This document shows positions 49,701 to 57,659 of a DNA stretch of 64,000 nucleotides, piece by piece. The notes beneath the pieces are model-generated. The model saw only the letters and a program-made list of their open reading frames with translations. It was not told the origin of the DNA and did not search any database. Made by a program: the position numbers and the translations under genes. Where the stretch lies: assembly GCA_037976565.1 (NCBI GenBank), contig CP137668.1:32412264-32476263 (forward strand), given 5' to 3'. This DNA is from Mesocentrotus franciscanus (taxonomy: Eukaryota; Echinodermata; Echinoidea; Camarodonta; Strongylocentrotidae). The stretch's first letter is position 1; each line of letters begins with the position of its first letter.

Positions 49701-52487
49701 TAATAGAGAAGAGTGGGTATATACCAAGTAGCAATTTAGACTTAGAAACCTGAACATTAAACCAGGTAGTAAATTAATACCAAGGCTGAGAGAACAGACT
49801 ACCTTAATGTATGAGGGGGAAGAGAAAGCAGTTAAAGACAAGACTGATCATGCCAGTGAAAGATTACCAAGAAATGGAAAGTGCATTAGGCAGGCATGAA
49901 GATGGCAAATGTCAGGGTATAAAAAGCTCATAGAGAATGGAAAAAAGTCAAGGTTTAAGCTCATCTCCGAGGCTTTCCTGTATCTTATCAAAATGTCTTC
50001 CTGATAAAACATGAAGATAAATCCTTGACATTATGAATGGTTATGAGGTTCTTATAAGACTTATATCCTTCAATAATGATTTGTGGAAGCAATATTGGTG
50101 TTTGGTAATGCAGAGTTCCATGATGGCACTGTTGGAATTCTCTGAATTTTAAAGTGATATGTAAAAGGTCAGTTAAATACCAAAGACTCTATGCAAAATA
50201 TTTATTTTAAACGATTATCTAGGCACTATCACAAAGTACAGTTATACGTGTACAGATTTTGTTTAAAATTAGAATTTGGAGGAAAAGAGCTTTGAGCAAG
50301 TGTCTGAGAAACTTTATTTTAGAGAGAGAGAGAGTTGTAGAAGATTCTAAAGAGATTTCTCCCTCAAAATTGAAGAAAGGGAAATGGACTTAGATTTAAG
50401 CTACGGTTCAAATGACATCTATTCAAACTACATGTATGTGTTTTGGCAAGGACATCTGATTAATGATCGGGAACCCACACGATGTCTGTACATTGCTTCC
50501 TAATAGGGAAGGTTCAAAATTAAAAATGAAGTCCAACTTCATCAAGGATGAACTCCTTAATTAGTTCCTCCTGAAATTATGCTGGGAGGCAGGTTTCTCT
50601 GTGTGAATCTCCAGGGGATGGTCCAAATTTGAACATTGGGGAGCAATTTGACAAGAATGTTCCTGTAGAATTTCTAAATTAATCTTCCCCAATATTGGCG
50701 CTGATTGAATAAATATATTTCCCAGGGTAATATTCTCCTGGGTTTCAGGATTTATATTTAGTGGCCATCTCCATCATCAATTATTACAAGTCAATTACTG
50801 CTCTGTTCAACAATTCATGTTAAGCACCACTGTTGGCATCAGATGCACGAGCATCAGGCTGATGAAAATATTGTCTGTTGAGGCCAGAAGGGCATTAACT
50901 TTGTGTTAAACTATATTAGTTTATGCCCTTCTGGCTCCAAAAAATATATATATATATACAAATGAATATTTAAAGACTTACTGTCTTCTGAGATGGTGTT
51001 AGTTATTCACTCAACATAGACTGTAACTTTTTTATGTTATGAATTTAAACGGCTCAAAATAATTGCCAAGAACCAGATACATACCGAGAAAGAACAAGTG
51101 TAGTAATAAGCAAAGATTAATGGTCTTTTAATATGTGATACTCATAAAACATAGTAATTGGAGCATACAAATGTCATCTTAATCTCAACTGAGTAATGAG
51201 CTTGAAAGTACTCTCATGGACCCCAAGGAAGAACAGAGCCATTATATCAATGTGTATGTATATATGCTTTTATAAGGATATAAAACCAAGCCACACAGAC
51301 CGAATGGAAATTCATTCTAAACTTTACCTATGAAGTTATCTCCGATTAGGAAAGAGAAGGGTTAGCTCTCAGCTGTTTTACTTTTCACCTTTTCATGTAT
51401 CTAAATAATCATTTTTTTTTCTACTAATAATCTTAATACATTTACTTTTATATGCATCAAATGAAAATTTGATCTAAAATAACATATGAAGTGGCATCCA
51501 GAAAGAAAAAAATAAAGAGAAATGACTGGTTCTAAGCCGAGATTTTAATTTTCAAATTTCCCTTTCATTAGGAATTCATCTCTGCGGAACCAAAACCAGT
51601 GCGTACACAATCATTTCATCATCGCTATCTCCGGCATCGACAGGGTATATCGTTGCATAATATGGCCAAAGATACACTGAATGAGATTCTTGATTACACA
51701 TGCCACTTAACAAATACTTGTTGCTAGGGGTGCTATGGAGATGGGGGTGCTTCCCATTAGGGTAAAGTGGTGGTGACTGGGAAGGGAAGATGCGGGGGAG
51801 GGTATTATTAGTTATTGATAGAATAAAAGATATATATATAATGAGAGGGAGGTACAGGTAGAGTGGTAGGAAGATGGAGTGGTGGAAAAGGGATGGTCCG
51901 ATCATATGAGAGATACATATGAATGTAGAAATATGTGCATTCAGATAGATAAAAAGAAAGATATTAAAAATGTGAGATAAAGACAGAGATATTTTTACAA
52001 TTTCATGGAACATATACTTCAGAATAGAACTAGAAATAGACATATGTATTTTTAGGAAATATAAAACAAATAGACAAAAAATTCATTGTGCCCCCCGCCA
52101 AAAGGTCACATCTTTAATTAGGAAAACTGTAACTGCATGTAACCCCCTCCCAAACAACAACCAAAAAAATAATGAAATAAAACAAAGACGATGTTGATCA
52201 CAATGACATATAACTGCATCCCTTAAATATATAAACTACATCATTAAATTTTGGTTAAAATCTAACTTTGAAGCGTACCAGAATAGAGTGTAACATAGAA
52301 TAAAACATTGCAGTGAAATAAAGTATACCTAAACATACAAATAGCATACCTTGCAGTACGGCGATTTGCCGAAATGCTTGTGATTGCAGGTCGGTCCAAC
52401 CACCTTAAGTGGGAGTGGTTTGATGAACCTGGCCCGTCGGGTTCCCGACTTGGGCATCGTGAGAATCGTTGGAACAAGGATAGGCAT
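28484..52487 (-). CDS. CDK14: CDK14-like PFTAIRE cyclin-dependent kinase (ten-exon gene)
   Basis: Serine/threonine kinase of the PFTAIRE CDK group. In vertebrates CDK14 is activated by membrane-anchored cyclin Y and phosphorylates the Wnt co-receptor LRP6 around G2/M; this role is known for the family and inferred here. The model joins 52350-52487, 42293-42384, 41221-41395, 38026-38212, 37128-37248, 30893-30986, 29831-29949, 29426-29474, 28879-28969 and 28484-28548 (1131 bases, 376 residues). Visible landmarks: glycine loop GEGSYAKVY (64-72), VALK lysine 86, PFTAIRE 97-103, HRDLKPQN 176-183, DFG 196-198, T-loop [15 protein letters not shown] with Ser211 at the activating position, DIW 236-238. 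All introns are GT/AG with matching phase. Most residues resemble vertebrate CDK14 more than CDK15 from memory, although AKSIPS, LDIW and LPNY are CDK15-like, so it may be the single ancestor-type gene of both. Human proteins have longer N-termini, so upstream exons or alternative starts may be missing. Confidence 0.93.
28731..28862. repeat. (CAC/CAT)n trinucleotide tract in the last intron
   Basis: Interrupted CACCAC and CATCAT units in the 330-bp intron between exons 9 and 10. On the transcript strand it is (GTG/ATG)n. The frame it creates (Met/Val repeats) is not coding. Confidence 0.9.
28879..28969 (-). CDS. CDK14: CDK14-like exon 9: end of kinase C-lobe
   Basis: Bounded by TTTTCAG and G|GTAAGA. 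Encodes [20 protein letters not shown] and [17 protein letters not shown]....YF is the terminal helix motif of CDK catalytic domains (the invariant Arg of subdomain XI is present). Confidence 0.95.
29426..29474 (-). CDS. CDK14: CDK14-like exon 8: 49-bp small exon
   Basis: Bounded by TTTTACAG and CAG|GTGAGT. It completes a Ser codon and encodes [16 protein letters not shown], matching the helix before subdomain XI (A.DL...LLQ in relatives). Small and easily missed by gene finders, but required to keep phase between exons 7 and 9. Confidence 0.92.
29831..29949 (-). CDS. CDK14: CDK14-like exon 7: CDK insert region
   Basis: Acceptor CATCCCATCAG, donor AG|GTAAGT. Encodes [20 protein letters not shown] then [29 protein letters not shown] is a CDK hallmark; the second half is the most divergent part of the kinase relative to vertebrates. 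Confidence 0.95.
30290..30819. mobile_element. TTAA-flanked 530-bp foldback element in the exon 6-7 intron
   Basis: The left end AGATACTATGTCCCTTTTGC and the reverse complement of the right end (AGGTACTATGTCCCATTTGC) match at 18 of 20 bases. Both ends abut TTAA (30286-30289 and 30820-30823), the target site of piggyBac-like and some Kolobok elements. The 61-codon frame inside (30559-30744) is not a recognised transposase domain, so the element is non-autonomous. Confidence 0.75.
30893..30986 (-). CDS. CDK14: CDK14-like exon 6: kinase subdomain IX-X
   Basis: Acceptor ATTTCTGTAG, donor AAG|GTATGT. It completes the Trp of DIW and encodes [20 protein letters not shown] then [20 protein letters not shown]...FPG..D..DQLE+IF is characteristic of this kinase group. 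Confidence 0.97.
32547..32910 (+). repeat. Unnamed intronic repeat, copy A
   Basis: Contains TTGTACGAAAGTCGTTGAAA, ATCGCATAGCAAAGGGGCG and, at the end, GCTATACAATTTTCAATACA followed by TTGGTTGGCTGAATGGGG. The same blocks recur in the same order and orientation in copy B, 0.5 kb downstream. Copy A is longer by an internal segment. Confidence 0.55.
33091..33320 (+). repeat. Unnamed intronic repeat, copy B
   Basis: Contains TTATACGAAAGTCATAAAAG, ATCGTATAGTCAAAGGGGTG and CAGTTTTCAAACTGTTATAC then TTGTCTGAATGAGGGG, parallel to copy A. Both copies start near a CACTA motif. No target duplication resolved. Confidence 0.55.
36172..36463. mobile_element. Foldback MITE with about 100-bp inverted arms
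   Basis: The left arm begins GGGGGGTGTTTCACAAAGAC; the right arm ends GTCTTTGTGAAACACCCCCC. Pairing continues through TTTAAGTTGGACTTAAGTAT, the GCCATTGTTTGCT block and ATTGGTCTCTCAA, about 100 bases per arm with few mismatches. The interior is short and AT-rich. Recent-looking, with no coding capacity. Confidence 0.85.
36865..36917 (-). repeat. Dispersed hairpin repeat, copy 2
   Basis: Arms GCCAGAAGG and CCTTCTGGC are perfectly complementary. Read on the minus strand, the loop (GTAAAAGCATATGAGTTGAT) aligns with the loop of the other copies, so this copy is inverted relative to copies 1, 4 and 5. The upstream phrase CTGTTTCGCTGACA parallels TTGTTTGCTGAGA of copy 3. Confidence 0.7.
37003..37032. 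repeat. (GA)n microsatellite
   Basis: About 15 uninterrupted GA units, 96 bases from exon 5 in the intron. Confidence 0.95.
37128..37248 (-). CDS. CDK14: CDK14-like exon 5: activation loop
   Basis: Acceptor CACCCCTAG, donor CTG|GTAAGA. It completes the Gly of DFG and encodes [20 protein letters not shown] then [19 protein letters not shown]. Ser211 replaces the usual CDK T-loop Thr, as in vertebrate CDK14/15 from memory, and PPD replaces the common APE. Confidence 0.97.
38026..38212 (-). CDS. CDK14: CDK14-like exon 4: catalytic loop
   Basis: Acceptor TTTTTTTCTAG, donor G|GTAAGC. Encodes [40 protein letters not shown] and [20 protein letters not shown] ending DF. Contains the proton-acceptor Asp178 of HRD and Asn183, and the metal-binding Asp196. 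Confidence 0.98.
38811..39110. mobile_element. Candidate foldback element with TTCACA ends
   Basis: The left edge GTTCACATGGGAATGTTGTA with AGTTTTAAACTG faces the right edge CAACGTTTTAAACTGCGACC with GCCGTGTGAACC. The TTCACAYGG ends and the GTTTTAAACTG blocks are inverted. The arms are diverged and no target duplication was found. Confidence 0.45.
39286..39758. mobile_element. Foldback element with CTTTTCACACT ends and repeated TTAACCCCGTACT
   Basis: The left arm CTTTTCACACTTGTTTTGCT with TAACCCCGTACT matches the complement of the right arm (CTTTTCACACTGGCAAAATT, TTGCTTAACCCCGTACT). The motif TTAACCCCGKACTA and its complement recur about ten times inside (for example 39308, 39326, 39344, 39673, 39723), so the whole element can form alternative stems. 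No frame and no clear target duplication. Confidence 0.75.
39975..40446 (+). repeat. Perfect-looking 236-bp tandem duplication
   Basis: AAATAATATTCACTGTAGAA through TTGTATGGTAATTG occurs at 39975-40210 and again at 40211-40446, with no difference seen by eye. It lies in intron 3. It is either a very recent duplication, a polymorphic unit, or an assembly duplicate of one copy. Confidence 0.92.
41085..41155 (+). repeat. SINE 3' tail fragment
   Basis: ATACAAAGCACATGCTTTTTTTAGCAGCCAGG (split across the segment) followed by an A-rich ACAAACCATCAAACC stretch matches the tail of the SINE at 7150-7360 (CATATGCTTTCTTAGCAGTCAGG). The tRNA-like head is absent, so it is 5'-truncated. Confidence 0.5.
41221..41395 (-). 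CDS. CDK14: CDK14-like exon 3: N-lobe with PFTAIRE helix
   Basis: Acceptor TTTAAATCACAG, donor GTG|GTAGGT. Encodes [40 protein letters not shown] and [25 protein letters not shown] (97-103) is the cyclin-binding helix signature that names this CDK group; Lys86 and Glu103 form the usual salt bridge. Confidence 0.98.
41424..41794. mobile_element. Foldback element with AGGCCA..TTTAGCGTCC ends
   Basis: The left end AGGCCAAATAAAAATAAAAA with TTTTAGCGTCCTGCC mirrors the complement of the right end (AGGCCATATAAAAAAATATT, GTTTAGCGTCCCCGCC). The interior holds two AAGATGGCCG/AAATGGCCG blocks and a 20-base A run (41654-41673). It lies 29 bases from exon 3 in intron 2, unusually close to the splice acceptor. 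Confidence 0.65.
42257..42282. repeat. (CAAT)n microsatellite
   Basis: Six CAAT-type units starting about 10 bases inside intron 2 from the exon 2 donor. Confidence 0.85.
42293..42384 (-). CDS. CDK14: CDK14-like exon 2: glycine-rich loop
   Basis: Acceptor TTTCATTTATGCAG, donor GG|GTAAGA. Encodes [20 protein letters not shown] then [10 protein letters not shown] plus two bases of Gly77. GEGSYAKVY is the ATP-binding loop; Ser67-Tyr68 sit at the positions of the inhibitory Thr14-Tyr15 of CDK1. Confidence 0.95.
44600..44760 (-). mobile_element. tRNA-derived SINE, minus strand
   Basis: On the minus strand an A-box-like CATTGGTTAGC is followed by a B-box-like CGAGTTCAATTCCTAC and then CCCTTGGGCAAGGCAGTTAA. 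The last phrase resembles tails I associate with echinoderm SINEs. It is diverged and lacks obvious flanking duplications. Confidence 0.55.
44893..44963 (+). repeat. Dispersed hairpin repeat, copy 5 (degenerate)
   Basis: TTGAGAGCAAGAAGGATTAA then ACTTCTGTGTTAAAAGTGTG and TGAGTTAATGGGCTTCTGAC align along their whole length with copies 1 and 4, including the loop. The arms have lost pairing at several positions. Confidence 0.6.
46736..46768. repeat. (GA)n microsatellite
   Basis: About 14 GA units preceded by GAGTGAGTGAAAGAGTGAG. Confidence 0.95.
49056..49125 (-). repeat. Dispersed hairpin repeat, copy 3
   Basis: Arms CCAGAAGGGCGTTA and TACCCTTCTGG pair. On the minus strand the loop reads GTTATGAGTTAAAGTGTGTG, matching the loop of copies 1 and 5. 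Outer sequences TTTGCTGAGAT and CTCTCACTCTCAAT are related to the other copies. Confidence 0.75.
50870..50940 (+). repeat. Dispersed hairpin repeat, copy 4 (best preserved)
   Basis: The left arm GCCAGAAGGGCAT (50883-50895) and right arm ATGCCCTTCTGGC (50923-50935) are perfectly complementary for 13 bases. The stem continues with TAACT/AGTTTA at one mismatch. The loop TTTGTGTTAAACTATATT is shared with copy 1 in its first half. Confidence 0.85.
52350..52487 (-). CDS. CDK14: Probable first coding exon of the CDK14-like gene
   Basis: ATG at 52485-52487 opens 46 codons ([46 protein letters not shown]) ending AAG|GTATGC, phase 0, which fits the phase-0 acceptor of exon 2. An in-frame TGA lies three codons upstream with no AG between it and the ATG, so if the exon is real this ATG is the start. 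The peptide is basic and Pro-rich, like N-terminal extensions in this group, but I do not recognise its sequence. The splice to exon 2 is inferred, and other exons may intervene. Confidence 0.5.
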
Positions 52488-52724
52488 GATGATTCAAGAA
52501 AGCTCACAAAATCCAAGAAAATGAGTACTAGTATCAATCCTCAATCAAAGACCCTGGAATAGAAATATGTTCAGCTGCAGATAGTTTGGTAGTTGCCAAC
52601 CAAAGAGTACATGAAACTACTACATCCAACAGGCTGATGGTTCAGTCGCTCAGAGCTGAGAAGTTCTACGTTCCCTCAGTCACAGAAACGCTTAGCAGAC
52701 TGATTGGTTCAGGAGAGATCTATG

Positions 52725-52732
52725 ACTATATA
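52725..52732 (-). promoter_or_regulatory. Candidate TATA box upstream of the first exon
   Basis: TATATAGT on the minus strand, which would place a start site near 52695-52700 and a 5' UTR of about 210 bases. Single short motif in AT-rich DNA, so weak. Confidence 0.2.
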
Positions 52733-52904
52733 CTCCAACGAGATCAACCGCCAAAACTGGCGCACCGCTCAAACGACTTCCTCTTGGACCATCCTGCCAC
52801 ATCGAAGCAACGGGTTGTGACTGGTTGCTTTAGTCAGTGTGTCAAAATCATGTTTAGTTTCAAAATTGGTTCCTGTAGTCTACACTGTCTGGAAAGCTTG
52901 TGAA

Positions 52905-54728
52905 CCTATACTTCCTATTTTATATGATGTTGATAAAGAGAGTTCTGTATAACACTGTGTATTAGACACAGTACAAGACTAGCAATTCATGTTACATTTA
53001 GACTTGTACACTTCCATCTGTATAATAAGTGGTCTCATACATTACATAATCTAAAGTTGTTAAGACTGGTAAGGGTCTGTTACCTCAGACTATCTTATCT
53101 ACATCAGTTCAAAGTTAACAGAGCAATCCAATCAGTTATAACATAATTAGAGTAGACAGCCAGTAACACTGATGACCAATCAGCATCAATGTCTCCTCAT
53201 ACATATTCACAAGGAAATGCTCATTAAACCAAGAAGGCCTGTCACTGGCTGAGAAAGTTCACATCACTACTCATGAATAATTCATGAGTTTACTCTTTCC
53301 TTGTTTCATGCACTGAGGCAGCCTGCATGAATATGCAGCAGGATGTCATGAATATTGATGATCCTTTGACAGGAAACGAGGGAGGAAGGAACAAGTTCGA
53401 TCTTACCAAAACGACAGTTACACGTTGGAGTAGTCCACATTTGAACATAAACAGATTTCAAACTATAAAGGGAATAGATCTACTGATCTATATAAAGCTC
53501 TTACCAAAATAGCCAGTATTAGGTAGTACAAGCAAAGTACACATCTAAATGGGTTAACAGGTGTTAAAGCCTTGAAATACTTTTTACAAACACTTTGAAG
53601 ATGTTGCACAATGTGTGGTCAATTTATCATACTAATTTGCTATTGTGAAAAAAATTCAGGAAGAAAATCGGTACTCTTACAGCCATTGTCATGGCAAAAA
53701 GTAAGCCAACAACAACAAGAGAAAACAGAACTGTATGACCATATCTCCATAAATAAACCTGATAAGAGATAAAAGTTAAGTTCAAGCAACTTCTCATCTA
53801 TTTCAAAATATGTTATGCAATGACCAAAAACTTCCCCTTTACAATGCAAATGTGAATACAGCTTATGGAATACGAGTATAGAATATTATTAATCTTATGT
53901 TACATTACCCTAATAACTAATAAGTCACTTATAATTCAGACTAGGTATACGTGTACCTTTGGGTTCTTTCTCCTCTCTAGTCATAAGATGAAATCAGTCT
54001 TACCTGTGGCAGTATATTCCCTGAGAACATCACTATCAATATCATTATCACTATTATCAATTATTCTGTCATTGTATATTACAAGACGTGATCTGGCCCA
54101 CCTGAAATCTAAATTGGAAAAACATTATTAAAAAAAAGAAGAAACAAAAAGAAGAATAGAAAGAAAAAAAATGTAAAGAAAATGGGTATGACATTTTAAA
54201 GTGCATATTTAGTCCCGATTCTGTCAATTTTCTGAATGTGTTGCAATCAAATTTGAAGATTGAAAATAAGTCTCTGGTGCTAAAATGGCCAATGATGTAA
54301 TGTTTTGGTGTTGTTTATGGGCCAATCACAGATGGACTAGTAGCAGTTGGCCTAAAGCCAATAAGGTTCTTGGGCCATGTGACAAAAATGAACTAGTCCA
54401 GATCTGTTTGACCTAACTTCAATCAAAACAGGTCTAATTGCATCATAACATGCATAAGTACAGCGAATTTAATGCGCAACTAAAATAACAGAGGAAAACA
54501 AAGCCAAGAGGTATTTTAATAACTCTAATACCAGTAGTTCATTGTTGTATATTAAGAAATAGTCATTGAGCATTGTAAGGTCATATATAAAGTAAGTCTT
54601 GGATAACTATCCCCCCTCCAACAAAAATACATTTACAAGACAAAACCATGAGACCAACAATGTCAGTCTCTTGGGCCTTAATTGTTACAACTTTTACAGC
54701 ATTCACCAGACTGATGGTCAATGAAACA
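52905..54728. other. Upstream flank, nothing recognised
   Basis: AT-rich. The plus-strand frame at 52586-52903 (105 codons) would be antisense to the predicted 5' UTR and has no recognised domain. Confidence 0.35.
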
Positions 54729-54801
54729 GACAGCCCACAAGACCAACATTTTTCTATCTTCCCTTTGGTATTTCTATGATTTGTCGGTCTCATGGGCTGT
54801 C
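54729..54801. other. 73-nt imperfect hairpin
   Basis: GACAGCCCACAAGACCAAC (54729-54747) and GTCGGTCTCATGGGCTGTC (54783-54801) pair at 16 of 19 positions, one of the rest being a possible G-U pair. A further related half-arm CCATGAGACCAACA lies at about 54647. Size suits a small RNA precursor or a miniature foldback. Confidence 0.6.
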
Positions 54802-55734
54802 GGTCTACGGGGATGACCCCTTTACATGTCCTAGCATCTCAAGAGGTGTTGCTATTGTGACATCATTTCATGATTCTGAAGAGAATATCTACTCATATTC
54901 TGCTAGACTCAAGCTTGTATATGGTTACACCACATATAGTATCCCTCCCTGTCACCCCCCCCCAAACCTATTTCATGATTTCAGTAAATATATGTATCAA
55001 AAGGGGAAAATTCATTTTAAATGTGTTGTAAAAGACCTCATTGGAGGAACCTGTGCCTTAAACAGATATATATGGTACCATATAAATTCTGTCAATCATC
55101 ATTATCAACATCGTCATCAAGTAGAGAAACATGAGCAAAAGTAGAGTAATATTCTCATAACCATGGTTTAATTGGGGTATATATCTGAGGTTTGGTACCT
55201 CAAATGAAATTCCTTGTATTTCATGGAACCTTTGCAATATTAGGACTTTACAGCATACTTTTTTTCAAATTGAGAGCATTTCCCAACAATATCAAAAACA
55301 AAAAGGGTAAACCCAGACCTGGATAAATCTTGTCCCGTGGAAATGCCTCATTGGACTGATTGCACAAGATTTTGGTAATTTGGCAAACACAGCTGCCATG
55401 TGATAATAGGATAATCACTGTTTTGCTATGGCGCAGTTTAAAATTGGAGTCAAGTAGGTGTTTCAATTAGCTCACCATATGTTAGGGGAATACCCATGAC
55501 GAGGTGGAAAGACATTTCCAAATTATGCACGTCGTTGTTTACATGTCATCATATGATTTTTGGCTCTGTTGTGGTTCATTATAGGTGATGTAGCCTTACT
55601 GCTTCTAGAAATACACATTACCCAATGAAGTTTTTTAAATATGTGGGCATGGGGATAGTGGATCGACAGAATGAATCAGTGATTCAAGGAGTGAAAAAAA
55701 TGAAGAGAGAAGACAAATGAAAGAAGTTCTGAGG

Positions 55735-55910
55735 GAGACAGACAGACAGACAGAGAAAGAGAGAGAAAGAGAGAGAAAGAGAGAGAGAGCAAGAGAGAGA
55801 GGGAGAGAGAGAGAGAGAGAGAAAGAGGGAGAGAGAGAGAGAGAAAGAGAGATGGGGAGGGGGAGAAAGAGGGGGATGGGCAGAAAGAGGGGGCAGAAAA
55901 AAAGAAAGGA
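55735..55910. repeat. (GA)n-rich purine tract
   Basis: GACAGACAGACAGA followed by many GAGAGA/GAAAGA units. The plus-strand frame of Arg/Glu repeats is a by-product. Confidence 0.9.
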
Positions 55911-55959
55911 ATGGGAGACAGGAGTTGAGAAAATCTGTTATGAAAAAAAAATCAATTAA

Positions 55960-57478
55960 CCATCCCTTGTCATCTGCATAAAACAGTTTTAAAAAAATAT
56001 ATGTATGAGGACATTACACCATCCCAAATGAAAACATTGCATACCCAATGACACATGGTGGTGAAATTGATACAAAATTACAAATCATGGTTGCGACCCA
56101 CATACTTCATTTTAAACATGTTTTCCCTGGTAAGCCTGACTACATAATAAACACAACAGAAATGTGGTTTGCCCCAGGGATCCCCAAAGCTATATAAAGG
56201 TACATGAAATATATTGGTTGAAAGCTCTAATTTTGTTAAATGTAGATGATAGAAAACAGTTGATTACCCTTTCAATATGCAAGTAGTTGAATATGATATA
56301 CCAAAAATAGTGTTTAGCAAATTATGCACAATTTTTCACAATTCCGATACTAATTTTATAATGTTGACAGTTCCCCCAAATATTTTATCAACACTTTGTA
56401 GAATTTAATGAGATTAAGTGCACTATATCTGCTAATGATGAGCAGCACTTTCAAAAACAGCAAATAATATATGAATGACTAAAAAAAGACCCTCCTATTA
56501 AAATTGGAAGGTTCAACTCCACACAAAAGTGCATCTGACATTTGGTCTCAGCAAAAAATCCTTTTACTTGAATTTAAAAAAAAATTGAAAACAGCACTTT
56601 GCAATGTAACTGTTCATACATGTACAAAGTATACTAGTATTTGAATAATAACATATCAAATTTCTACACTAAAATTGTTCTTTATATACAAAGTTTTGAT
56701 TATCAGAACTCTTGGGACTATGCTTTTGATTTATCTAGCTTTAGACTTTTCTTTTAAAGTTTGTAACTTTCAACAATCCACAAAAAATTGAATCTTCAAT
56801 AGCAAACTTGCAATGCCTTCTGAAGACTGCAAAAAACAAAAACAAACAAAAAAAAACACTACACTAGTCATGACATTTACATACAAAATTAAAAGCATAT
56901 TTATGTATGCCATAAAAATTTATGGTCCGTTCCTCAAATGTGATGAATCCTCATCGCAACAAGGCATATAAAATGACTAAATATGAATAATTTCTTTTAA
57001 ATTTTACAAACAAAAGTCATAGCAACTAGGTCACACTGAAGGGAAATCATAATCTAAACCACTTATTCCAATTCTTAGCTTTTGTATGAAAATGGTTATA
57101 TCGTTTATTAGAACGTTACCATAGCACTGACTAAAGGGGAAGATCTGTACCCCAGGATAGCCCATAGGGGGTAACATGGCAGCCCAGGGGCGTCCAGAGG
57201 GGTAACATGGCACCTCCATCTCTTCCTCTTTAGCTCAAAGATTTGTGAGTCATCCTAGAACAATAACAGATAACTATCCCATGCATGTAACGGAAAGCGA
57301 TAGGGGTGCCTTGAGTCTATGTAGACTTCCATCCTCCTACAAACTTGATGATAAAGAAAATGTATACTTGGCAGGTGTCATTTTGTACTTCAATATTTGG
57401 ACAGGGTTTTAGAATCCCGCAAATAATGTCCAGGATTCTGCCTTTTCCATGCTACTATAATATTCCAGACTATTTTGG
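55960..57478. other. Non-coding stretch, nothing recognised
   Basis: AT-rich. GGGGTAACATGGCA and GGGGTAACATGGCAC repeat at 57167 and 57200. Confidence 0.35.
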
Positions 57479-57480
57479 TA

Positions 57481-57653
57481 CAGTCAAACCTGTCTATAGC
57501 GACCGCCCAAGGGAAACACAAAAAGTGGTCTTTGTAGACAGGTGGTCTTTGTAGACAGGTTCCTTTAGTACATGTTTCAATGAGAAACCATTTTCAAGGG
57601 AAACAAAAAATGTGGTCTTTGTAGACAGGTGGTCACTAAAGCAGGTTTGACTG
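57481..57653. mobile_element. TA-flanked MITE with CAGTCAAACCTG ends
   Basis: Left end CAGTCAAACCTGTCTATAGC; right end AGCAGGTTTGACTG. Both sides abut TA (57479-57480 and 57654-57655), the Tc1/mariner target. The interior repeats GTGGTCTTTGTAGACAGGT three times. 173 bp, with no coding capacity. Confidence 0.8.
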
Positions 57654-57659
57654 TACATT

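Larger units (their letters stand above)
42385..52349 (-). other. CDK14: Intron 1, about 10 kb
   Basis: Large intron between the probable first coding exon and the first kinase exon. It holds three hairpin-repeat copies, a SINE, (GA)n at 46736 and AT-rich filler. A GC-richer patch at 45840-46270 and frames at 43541-43765 (plus) and 51576-51760 (minus, ending in [13 protein letters not shown]) look less random than the rest but lack splice support. Additional alternative exons could hide here, since vertebrate CDK14 has a longer N-terminus. Confidence 0.55.

Noticed and set aside
51576..52043. 155-codon minus-strand frame
   Set aside because: The first 110 codons are hydrophobic AT-rich filler. 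The last 45 look more coding-like (ending [13 protein letters not shown]) but there is no splice donor and no recognised domain, so it is not called.
52586..52903. 105-codon plus-strand frame
   Set aside because: Antisense to the predicted kinase 5' UTR, no recognisable domain, no supporting signals.
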